Shown in pieces: positions 1 to 4,878 of a stretch of 6,820 nt of DNA. This DNA is from DATDVL01 sp035290025. Lineage in GTDB: Archaea > Nanobdellota > Nanobdellia > SCGC-AAA011-G17 > DATDVL01. Numbering within the stretch: position 1 is the stretch's first letter; every line of letters begins with the position of its first letter. The translations under genes were made by a program, and so were the position numbers. The notes below the pieces were generated by a model. That model saw nothing but the letters and a program-made list of their open reading frames with translations, made no database searches and was not told the origin of the DNA. The stretch is from assembly GCA_035290025.1 (NCBI GenBank), contig DATDVL010000065.1:1-6820 (forward strand). The letters run 5' to 3'.

Positions 1-708
1 TTGGCGCAACATCATACGTCTACGCATATCGTGAATGCTGCTGCTCGTTTAGTATTGGGTAAGCATGTGAATCAGGCGGGTGCTAAAAAGACGTTGGAAA
101 AGGCTCATATTGATTTGACGCATTATCAGTCATTGACGGATGCTGAGGTTGTGGAGATTGAGCAGGTTGCTAATGAGTTGATTCAAAAGGCTGTTCCTGT
201 GCAGAAGTCTTTTATGGATCGTACGGATGCTGAGCAAAAGTTTGGTTTTACAATTTATCAGGGGGGTGTTCCTCCAGGTAAAAAGTTACGTATTGTAAAT
301 ATTGTTGGTTATGATGTTGAGGCGTGTGGTGGTACGCATTTGGATAATACGTCTGAGGCTGAGGTTATTAAAATTTTGAAGTCTTCTAAAATTCAGGACG
401 GTATTGTTCGTTTGGAGTTTGTTGCGGGTGCTGCTGCTTGGTTTGAGTTGTCGAAAGAGTCTAAGATGTTGGGTGAAGCTGCTGCGTTGTTGCAATGTGC
501 TAAAGGTCAGGTTCCTGCTCGTTGTGAAGAATTGTTTTTGTTGTGGAAGAAGTCAAAAAAAGAAAAGCCTGCTAATATTGTTTTTACTGCTTCAGTTTCG
601 TTGAATATTTCTGATAAGGACTTGTTGGCTAAAGCGGCGAGTATCTTAAAGTCGCAGCCGGAGCATGTGGTTACGACGATTAAGCGTTTCTTGAAGGATT
701 TAGAATAG
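1..708 (+). CDS. alaS: Alanyl-tRNA synthetase, archaeal type, C-terminal fragment (5' end outside window)
   Basis: This is the C-terminal 235 codons of AlaRS, which charges tRNA-Ala; the part seen is the editing domain that hydrolyses mischarged Ser- or Gly-tRNA-Ala. Codon 1 (TTG) is almost certainly an internal Leu and not a start, because the first visible motif is normally deep inside the protein. Seen: the HxxxH metal motif in HHTSTH (H5, H9), the archaeal-style VNQAGA, GGVPPG (88-93), and CGGTH (C109, H113), which completes the Zn site. After the IQDGIVRLEF segment come two helical stretches (about 156-187 and 208-235) resembling the archaeal linker before the coiled coil. The protein then stops about 120 residues after CGGTH, where full-length family members continue into a coiled coil and the C-Ala (DHHA1) domain. 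The neighbouring gene begins immediately on the opposite strand, so no C-Ala remnant lies downstream. The assignment is secure; the reason for the short C-terminus is open. Confidence 0.95.
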   Translation: MAQHHTSTHIVNAAARLVLGKHVNQAGAKKTLEKAHIDLTHYQSLTDAEVVEIEQVANELIQKAVPVQKSFMDRTDAEQKFGFTIYQGGVPPGKKLRIVNIVGYDVEACGGTHLDNTSEAEVIKILKSSKIQDGIVRLEFVAGAAAWFELSKESKMLGEAAALLQCAKGQVPARCEELFLLWKKSKKEKPANIVFTASVSLNISDKDLLAKAASILKSQPEHVVTTIKRFLKDLE

Positions 709-1278
709 TTATCGTTCTTTCCAGTTAAATAGAGTGTAGAGTACCATAGTTACGAATGTTCCTATACAAAAGAGTGCGGTGTAGAATAGCCATGTTTTTG
801 GTTCTGTTGGTGGTGTAGTTATTGCAAGTGCTGTTGTTTCTGCGAATTTTGCCATCATGACAGGTTGTTCTATGGTTGTTGTAGGGTAGTGTTGCATGAT
901 ATAGCCTGCGAGCGTTGCTCCTATGCCTGATATGATGCCTACCCCGAGAATTCTTCGCATTTTTTCTTTATTGATAGTTACTCCTTTGGGGCTGATAATA
1001 ATTGATTTTTTTGCTATGGTATACCTGTCTATAGGTCTTCCTTTTTGGCTCCAGGTGAATGCGGGTGCTTCTACGAGTCCTGTTTTTTTCAGGTTTTGTA
1101 GGTTATAGTGGACGGTGGTGAGTGGTAGTTTAAGTTTATTAGCGAGTTCGCTTTCTGATGCGTCTTCAACTGTAGACAGGTAGTTGAGTAGTTTTCTTGC
1201 GGTGCTGTTAGCAAGTACGTCTGCTAGCTTTTTGGTGTTTTCTTCTTCTAGGTTGACGAGGAGGAATTTTTCTGTCAT
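709..1278 (-). CDS. Membrane-anchored winged-helix (ArsR-like) transcriptional regulator
   Basis: This 189-aa protein has an N-terminal DNA-binding domain and two C-terminal membrane segments. Residues about 15-95 read as a winged helix: a helix at 18-34, an HTH with the recognition helix near LPLTTVHYNLQNLKKTGLV (51-69), and a wing with KGRPIDRYTIAKK (79-91). Hydrophobic segments lie at about 110-128 and 163-184, separated by a Thr/Pro-rich loop (129-162). If the DNA-binding end is cytoplasmic, that loop is outside the cell. Such one-component wHTH proteins with terminal membrane helices are common in archaea; a sensing role for the loop is inference. The ATG at 1278 is supported by a TATA box 27 bp upstream (leaderless start). 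Its TAA stop abuts the TAG of alaS with no base between. It diverges from the small lipoprotein at 1380, sharing a 101-bp promoter region, so it may control that gene or itself. The ligand is unknown. Confidence 0.85.
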   Translation of the reverse strand: MTEKFLLVNLEEENTKKLADVLANSTARKLLNYLSTVEDASESELANKLKLPLTTVHYNLQNLKKTGLVEAPAFTWSQKGRPIDRYTIAKKSIIISPKGVTINKEKMRRILGVGIISGIGATLAGYIMQHYPTTTIEQPVMMAKFAETTALAITTPPTEPKTWLFYTALFCIGTFVTMVLYTLFNWKER

Positions 1279-1301
1279 AATGGTAGTATGCTTATTTTTC
1301 C

Positions 1302-1309
1302 TTATAAAT
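1302..1309 (-). promoter_or_regulatory. Archaeal TATA box (box A) for the wHTH regulator
   Basis: On the minus strand this reads ATTTATAA. Its centre is about 27 bp from the A of the start codon at 1278. Archaeal transcription begins about 25-27 bp from box A, so the mRNA probably starts at or next to the ATG (leaderless). No Shine-Dalgarno sequence is seen before the ATG. Confidence 0.6.
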
Positions 1310-1347
1310 CTTGGGATTGTTCTTAATGTGTTGGTAGTTATCCGAAG

Positions 1348-1356
1348 TTTTTTAAA
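1348..1356 (+). promoter_or_regulatory. Archaeal TATA box for the 93-aa lipoprotein
   Basis: TTTTTTAAA lies 26-28 bp (centre to A) before the ATG at 1380, again fitting a leaderless transcript. It shares the 101-bp divergent region 1279-1379 with the regulator promoter. The two TATA boxes are about 45 bp apart, close enough for a single bound regulator to affect both. Confidence 0.5.
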
Positions 1357-1379
1357 GAGTAAATTGTTGGTAAATAGTC

Positions 1380-1661
1380 ATGAAGTGGTTATTGTTTTCT
1401 TTGTTAATAATTGTCGCTGGTTGTTCTAGCAGTGTTATAGATAATAATGTTGATCCAGATGTAAATAGTGATAGTTGTTCTGATGGTAGTAGTTGTGATT
1501 CGGGTTGGTGTGTTGCTGATCTTTCTCCTGCTCAGTTGCGGCAGGTTACTGATGGTGGTGTGATCAGGACTTCGGGAAGATGTGCAGTAAAAAGTAGTGG
1601 TTGTTTTGCTTTAGTAAGTAACAATCAAGTTGATCAAGTATTATGTTTAGATGAAGAGTAG
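1380..1661 (+). CDS. Small secreted six-cysteine lipoprotein, function unknown
   Basis: This 93-aa protein starts MKWLLFSLLIIVAGC, a short signal peptide ending in a lipobox (AGC) with C15 as the predicted lipid-anchored residue. The mature part is small and acidic and carries six more cysteines (C33, C39, C44, C68, C75, C89), enough for three disulfides. The pattern is CSDGSSC, then SGWC, then GRC, GCF and a final LCLD. I do not recognise a named family; the even number of cysteines after a signal peptide suggests a folded extracellular disulfide-rich domain. The leaderless promoter at 1348 supports the ATG. It is divergent from the membrane-anchored regulator and overlaps the 3' end of the next, opposite-strand gene by 28 bp (1634-1661). 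A protein-binding or redox role at the surface would be a guess. Confidence 0.8.
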   Translation: MKWLLFSLLIIVAGCSSSVIDNNVDPDVNSDSCSDGSSCDSGWCVADLSPAQLRQVTDGGVIRTSGRCAVKSSGCFALVSNNQVDQVLCLDEE

Positions 1662-2104
1662 TTAGTTAGGTTGTAGTTCCAGACAGTTCTATCGGTGCCG
1701 ATTACTTTTATGTGAAGATAGGTATCAGTAATAGTTGTTGTGTAGTAATTGTCAATACGATACTTGCTTATTTCTTTGTTGTAGCGTGGTTTTGTGGGTA
1801 GCCATATTTTTCTTCCTTGTTGGAATGTTTGTCTGCCCATGGTTACATAGTGTATATGGTCTTTAATGCTGGCAAATATGTCTTCTGCGGGTAGTTCTAT
1901 GAAGTCTTCGTCGATGATGAATTTGTTGATGCCTCGGTGGAGGTTTATTCCTTGTTCTAGTTGCTGTATACTAATAGAAGGTATATAGGGTTCATCGCTG
2001 ATGCTTTTTCCAGTAATTGCGGGTATGCCTACGTTGATAATAAGGGAGAAGGTTATAACAAGTACTGCTATCCAGAATGCGAATTTATCGTCTGATGTTG
2101 CCAT
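1634..2104 (-). CDS. Single-pass membrane-anchored hypothetical protein
   Basis: This is a 156-aa protein with one N-terminal hydrophobic segment (about 8-31, rich in I, V and L) after a short polar head, so it is either an uncleaved signal anchor or a signal peptide. The remaining ~125 residues are polar, contain no cysteine, and end in a tract with many Tyr, Thr and Asn residues (YYTTTITDTYLHIKVIG around 119-135), which suggests a beta-rich extracytoplasmic domain. No family is recognised. The start is supported by GAGG (plus-strand CCTC at 2109-2112) four bases before the ATG and by a TATA box about 37 bp upstream. It converges on the 93-aa lipoprotein with a 28-bp overlap and diverges from the Kazal lipoprotein gene across 109 bp. 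Codons are A/C-rich, as in the other minus-strand genes, which supports its being real. Confidence 0.7.
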   Translation of the reverse strand: MATSDDKFAFWIAVLVITFSLIINVGIPAITGKSISDEPYIPSISIQQLEQGINLHRGINKFIIDEDFIELPAEDIFASIKDHIHYVTMGRQTFQQGRKIWLPTKPRYNKEISKYRIDNYYTTTITDTYLHIKVIGTDRTVWNYNLTNYSSSKHNT

Positions 2105-2137
2105 GATTCCTCTTTTGTTTTTTCGGGTGAAAAGAAG

Positions 2138-2146
2138 TATTTAAAT
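2138..2146 (-). promoter_or_regulatory. TATA box for the 156-aa membrane protein
   Basis: ATTTAAATA on the minus strand is centred about 38 bp from the ATG at 2104. Initiation about 26 bp downstream (near 2116) would give a leader of about 11 nt that includes the GAGG ribosome-binding sequence at 2109-2112. This is a short-leader mRNA, unlike the leaderless genes nearby. Confidence 0.5.
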
Positions 2147-2183
2147 GTTGTTGACTGTGGGTGTAATGGAAGTTATCAATAGC

Positions 2184-2193
2184 TATTTAAATA
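2184..2193 (+). promoter_or_regulatory. Archaeal TATA box for the Kazal lipoprotein
   Basis: TATTTAAATA is a near-consensus box A centred 25.5 bp before the ATG at 2214, so transcription should start at the start codon. No Shine-Dalgarno sequence is visible. It lies in the 109-bp divergent region 2105-2213, and nearly the same core (TATTTAAAT) serves the opposite gene. Confidence 0.65.
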
Positions 2194-2213
2194 GGAAAAG
2201 ATGCTGAGTAAAT

Positions 2214-3521
2214 ATGAGAAAATTGCAAGTTTTGCTCGGTGTGTTGGTGCTTGTTGCACTGGTTGGTTGTACGGGTAATATTGAAGATGTTTTGAAACGT
2301 ATTCCTGCTGTTGAACAGTTTCTTGCTGATAATCCTAATGCGGAGATGACTATTTCTTTTTGGGATAAGAGTTATGTTGATAGTATAATTGATGATTTGC
2401 GTTTAAAGTGTGGTGAACAAGTCGTAGTTGCGGATTATTATAGTGTTAATATTAAAGATGATGGCAATACTATTTGGCTTTTGGTTGATGATATTTCTGG
2501 TCGTGCTGTTTGTATAACTCGTGAAGTTGAGGAGAAGGATGACTCAGATTCTGGTACTGATAAAGGTTTTTATTGTGATACTTTAGAAGGTGAAGACAAA
2601 GCAGAATGTTATGATAAATTATCCAAAGACAAGAATAAAGAGTTAGAGAAAGAAAAAAGGGTTTGTGAGTCTAAGGATGGTTATTGGAACGAGTGCCCTA
2701 TGGCTTTCTGTCCTGAAGGTCAAGGTTGTATTCAGGTTTGTCAGGAACCTCGTTGTGAGGAAAGAGGTTCTTGGGCTCCTTGTTCTGCTCTGGATGAGGA
2801 TACGTGTTCTGCTCGTAAGGATTGTGAGCCTGAATATTGGAAGTATGAAGAGAATTGTCAAATTTCTGAGAATGGTCAGAAGGTATGTACTGCTGGTAAG
2901 GGTTTCCGTTGTAATGAACGTAGTGAAGATAAGTGTGAAGATTTAGATGAGAAAGAGTGTTCACAGAGAGCTGATTGTCAGGCGGGATATAAGAAGTCTT
3001 CTTGTCAACCAGATAGTGATGGTAAAATACGAGTTTGTACAACAGAAAGAATTTTTGTTTGTGAGGATAAACGATTTGAAAAAGTGTGTAGTCAAGAATG
3101 GGTTCCTGTTTGTGGTAGTGATGGGATAACCTATGCAAATGTTTGTCTTGCTGAAAATGCAGGTATAAAAGTTATTGCTAAAGGTGCTTGTGTTAATATA
3201 GAACCGAAAGAAAGGCCTTTGATTGATAGCGAAGATGCTGCTCGTGAGAATTTTTTAGTTGCTTTTAATCAGTATTGGTTTGGTATTAATGATGGTTGTG
3301 GTAAGTTAAATGAAATAGGTATGCTAGTTCCTGAACGTATTGAAAGTATTGAGAAGGAAGATGATGGTTATGAGATAAAGGTAAAGACCTTTTGTGGCAT
3401 GGTCCCAGAATACAGTGATAAGTATATCCAAGAACATGAGTATGTTGTTAAATTTAATGGAGATGTTTATTGGGATGATAAGTTAGTCTATAGTATTCCT
3501 TCTACACAGCCTGCTAATTAG
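2214..3521 (+). CDS. Secreted cysteine-rich lipoprotein with two six-Cys modules and a Kazal-like domain
   Basis: This 435-aa protein has a signal peptide and lipobox (LVGC, C19 the predicted lipid anchor). Order of parts: an N-terminal domain (about 30-104) with two cysteines (C66, C100) and a WLLVDD strand; an acidic/Lys-rich charged linker (105-150) that includes C121 and C132; a Cys-rich stretch (151-190); two tandem six-Cys modules (190-233 and 241-283) sharing LDExxCSxRxDC; a Kazal-like domain (292-326) with PVCGSDGITYANVC; and a C-terminal domain (about 336-428) with C362 and C394. Kazal domains are serine-protease inhibitors or follistatin-like binding modules. Here four of the six canonical cysteines are present (C292, C300, C311, C326), and the residue at the usual P1 position is Gln294. 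A surface-exposed binder or protease inhibitor is the best inference. The start is fixed by the lipobox and the TATA box. The TAG stop overlaps the stop of the opposite-strand gene (TTAG, 3518-3521). Confidence 0.88.
   Translation: MRKLQVLLGVLVLVALVGCTGNIEDVLKRIPAVEQFLADNPNAEMTISFWDKSYVDSIIDDLRLKCGEQVVVADYYSVNIKDDGNTIWLLVDDISGRAVCITREVEEKDDSDSGTDKGFYCDTLEGEDKAECYDKLSKDKNKELEKEKRVCESKDGYWNECPMAFCPEGQGCIQVCQEPRCEERGSWAPCSALDEDTCSARKDCEPEYWKYEENCQISENGQKVCTAGKGFRCNERSEDKCEDLDEKECSQRADCQAGYKKSSCQPDSDGKIRVCTTERIFVCEDKRFEKVCSQEWVPVCGSDGITYANVCLAENAGIKVIAKGACVNIEPKERPLIDSEDAARENFLVAFNQYWFGINDGCGKLNEIGMLVPERIESIEKEDDGYEIKVKTFCGMVPEYSDKYIQEHEYVVKFNGDVYWDDKLVYSIPSTQPAN
2781..3062 (+). repeat. Tandem duplication of a six-cysteine module within the Kazal lipoprotein
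   Basis: Module 1 is residues 190-233 (nt 2781-2912) and module 2 is residues 241-283 (nt 2934-3062). The cysteine steps are 8, 6, 11, 10, 8 in the first and 8, 6, 9, 11, 8 in the second. Shared residues include LDE, CS-x-R-x-DC and VCT near the fifth Cys. DNA identity is low, so the duplication is old or both copies diverged under constraint on the cysteines. Confidence 0.75.
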
Positions 3522-4393
3522 AGTTGTTTTAGGAATGTTTCTAGTTCTGGTGGTAGTGGTGCGGATAGGCTAATAGTTTTTCCTGTTGTTGGGTGTTGGA
3601 AGCTTAGTTGTGATGCGTGGAGGAAGAGTCTTTTCATGGGTTGTTCTTCTTTGCCGTAGATGTTGTCTCCTACGATGGGGTGTCCTGTTATGGTAAGTTG
3701 TGCTCGTAGTTGGTGCATTCTTCCCGTATGGAGTTGTAGTTTTACGAGAGTGTGTTGGGGATAATTTTTCAGGGTTTGGTAACTTGTTTTTGCTATTTTT
3801 CCTTGTTCGCTGGTTATTATTTTGGTGGTGAAGTCTTCTTTGATGCGTTCTAGTTTGTGGGTAAGTGTTCCTTGGGGTGGTTGCATGGTTCCTTCGACTA
3901 ATGCTAGGTAAGTTTTATTCACGTCTCTTCGTTTGAGTGCTTGGTTTATGGATCGTAGTGCTGTTTTGTTTTTTGCTATGATGACAATGCCTGATGTTCC
4001 TCGGTCGAGGCGGTGTGCGAGTGATGATTGACTGGTAATGTCTTTGAGGTAGGTTCTTGCTTCTGCTATGAGGTTGTCAGTTATTCCTGTTCCTCCGTGG
4101 CTTGCTAGTCCTGCGGGTTTGTTTACGATGAGTAGGTCTTGGTCTTCGAAGAGTATGGTAAATCGTTGTTTGTAAGCAGGTTTTTTTGTGCTTGCTAAGA
4201 AGTTTTCTATGGGTATAGTATAAATTAATTCATCATTTGTTTGTAAACGGTAGTTTTGCTTTTGTTTTTTGTTGTTGACGAGTACATTTCCTTTTCTTAT
4301 GAACTCGTAGATCATGCCGAGGCTTGCATGTTTGAGTGTTCTTCGTAGGTATTTGTCGAATCGTAATCCTTCGTCGTCTTTGGTAATTTTCAT
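3518..4393 (-). CDS. RluA-family RNA pseudouridine synthase (RluC/RluD-like) with S4 domain
   Basis: This 291-aa enzyme is predicted to isomerise uridine to pseudouridine in rRNA or tRNA. An S4 RNA-binding domain occupies about residues 8-60. The catalytic domain follows, with LLIVNKPAGLASHG (87-100), the signature HRLDRGTSG (127-135) containing catalytic Asp130, TGRMHQLRAQL (223-233) and GHPIVGDNIYG (237-247). Length and order match the bacterial RluC/RluD type. Archaea mostly rely on TruB/Cbf5, Pus7 and Pus10 enzymes, so this copy suggests acquisition from bacteria. The target uridine cannot be told from sequence. The gene lies 33 bp after the DUF1761 gene, with a T-rich tract directly before its ATG and no Shine-Dalgarno. 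A weak TATA-like CATAAAAA (4416-4423) is correctly spaced for a leaderless start. Its TAA shares bases with the stop of the Kazal gene. Confidence 0.92.
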   Translation of the reverse strand: MKITKDDEGLRFDKYLRRTLKHASLGMIYEFIRKGNVLVNNKKQKQNYRLQTNDELIYTIPIENFLASTKKPAYKQRFTILFEDQDLLIVNKPAGLASHGGTGITDNLIAEARTYLKDITSQSSLAHRLDRGTSGIVIIAKNKTALRSINQALKRRDVNKTYLALVEGTMQPPQGTLTHKLERIKEDFTTKIITSEQGKIAKTSYQTLKNYPQHTLVKLQLHTGRMHQLRAQLTITGHPIVGDNIYGKEEQPMKRLFLHASQLSFQHPTTGKTISLSAPLPPELETFLKQL

Positions 4394-4435
4394 GAAAAAA
4401 AGAAAGAAATGGGTGTTTTTATGTCTTTACACCCA
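4394..4435 (-). terminator. Hairpin plus T-rich tract between the DUF1761 gene and the pseudouridine synthase gene
   Basis: On the minus strand, TGGGTGT and ACACCCA form a 7-bp stem (4429-4435 with 4410-4416) around a 12-nt loop. It is followed by a 16-nt tract with 13 T (4394-4409) that runs directly into the next ATG. The stem covers the last codons and the TAA of the DUF1761 gene. Archaeal termination uses T-rich tracts, so this could end the GAF-DUF1761 transcript. The loop also holds CATAAAAA, a possible TATA box for the downstream gene. Chance formation cannot be excluded. Confidence 0.35.
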
Positions 4436-4822
4436 GAGTGTTATGATGGTTGCTGCCAAGAGAAGGTTAATGAAGTTGTGGGCGTTGTTAAGCCACCAGA
4501 GTTGTGTTGGTTTTCCTTCCCAGAGGACGCTTCCTAAGCTTGTTGTTCCTACGAATCCTAGCCATACCCAGAATGCAAGGTTGAGTGCATCGCTAAAGGT
4601 TGTTGCTCCCATGATTCCTGCTATGCGTGCAAGGACATATGCCGTGACGATGGATGCGATGAATGCTATGACCATTTTTGGTGCCATGCTTCCCTTTTTT
4701 GCTTGTTTGGGGTTTATTCCTGCAAGTTTCATCCATTGTGTTCCAAAGACGCTTGGTGCGTACCAGATGCATCCGAGTATCATGGATACGATTGCTGCTA
4801 ACAGTATTGCTAAATAGTTCAT
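4427..4822 (-). CDS. DUF1761 family four-helix integral membrane protein
   Basis: This is a 131-aa protein with four predicted membrane helices (about 3-22, 48-66, 78-99, 112-131). The family hallmarks of DUF1761 are visible: an N-terminal NYLAILLAAIVSMILGCIWYAP followed by FGTQWMKLAG, then a loop WEGKP (101-105) before the last helix. Length is typical of the family, whose function is not known. The start is supported by a strong Shine-Dalgarno (AGAGGTGG) 7 nt upstream of the ATG, in contrast to the leaderless genes around it. It lies 56 bp downstream of the GAF gene on the same strand and may be co-transcribed with it, or use the weak TATA at 4869-4877. Nothing in the sequence links it functionally to its neighbours. 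Confidence 0.88.
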   Translation of the reverse strand: MNYLAILLAAIVSMILGCIWYAPSVFGTQWMKLAGINPKQAKKGSMAPKMVIAFIASIVTAYVLARIAGIMGATTFSDALNLAFWVWLGFVGTTSLGSVLWEGKPTQLWWLNNAHNFINLLLAATIITLWV

Positions 4823-4829
4823 AAGTTAA

Positions 4830-4838
4830 CCACCTCTT
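4830..4838 (-). promoter_or_regulatory. Strong Shine-Dalgarno for the DUF1761 gene
   Basis: The minus strand reads AAGAGGTGG, 7 nt before the ATG at 4822, a good match to the archaeal 16S 3' end. It fixes the start and shows that this organism uses Shine-Dalgarno initiation on mRNAs with leaders alongside leaderless initiation. Confidence 0.7.
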
Positions 4839-4868
4839 GGTTTTGTTGTTTTTAGTAGATAGTTGTCA

Positions 4869-4877
4869 TTATTAAAG
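4869..4877 (-). promoter_or_regulatory. Possible TATA box for the DUF1761 gene
   Basis: CTTTAATAA on the minus strand is centred about 51 bp from the ATG at 4822, which would give a leader of about 25 nt containing the Shine-Dalgarno. The match is weaker than the other boxes, and the 56-bp spacing from the GAF gene also allows read-through. Confidence 0.3.
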
Positions 4878-4878
4878 T

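Noticed and set aside
404..604. Leu/Cys-rich 66-codon open frame on the + strand
   Set aside because: It is an out-of-frame shadow inside alaS, produced by repeated TTG and TGT triplets in another frame.
1281..1377. Three TGGTAG/TGGTAA copies (1281, 1332, 1368) in the divergent promoter region, considered as operator sites
   Set aside because: They are short, not palindromic, all in the same orientation and unevenly spaced; in strongly G+T-rich DNA such words recur by chance.
1184..1429. 81-codon open frame on the + strand, hydrophobic
   Set aside because: It runs antisense through the start of the regulator and across the divergent promoter region into the lipoprotein start; its hydrophobicity reflects T-rich DNA.
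1624..1639. Direct repeat ATCAAGT x2
   Set aside because: Two 7-bp copies inside the lipoprotein coding end are explained by the Gln-Val codons there; no further copies or structure.
2698..3138. 146-codon open frame on the - strand
   Set aside because: It is antisense to the Cys-rich region of the Kazal lipoprotein. Its His/Tyr/Pro/Asn-rich composition is what the complement of T-rich, Cys-rich codons gives, and it has no promoter or ribosome-binding site.
4314..4817. 167-codon open frame on the + strand
   Set aside because: It lies antisense to the DUF1761 gene and the start of the pseudouridine synthase gene, both with clear family motifs. Its composition has no recognisable domain, and long antisense frames are expected from the strand skew.
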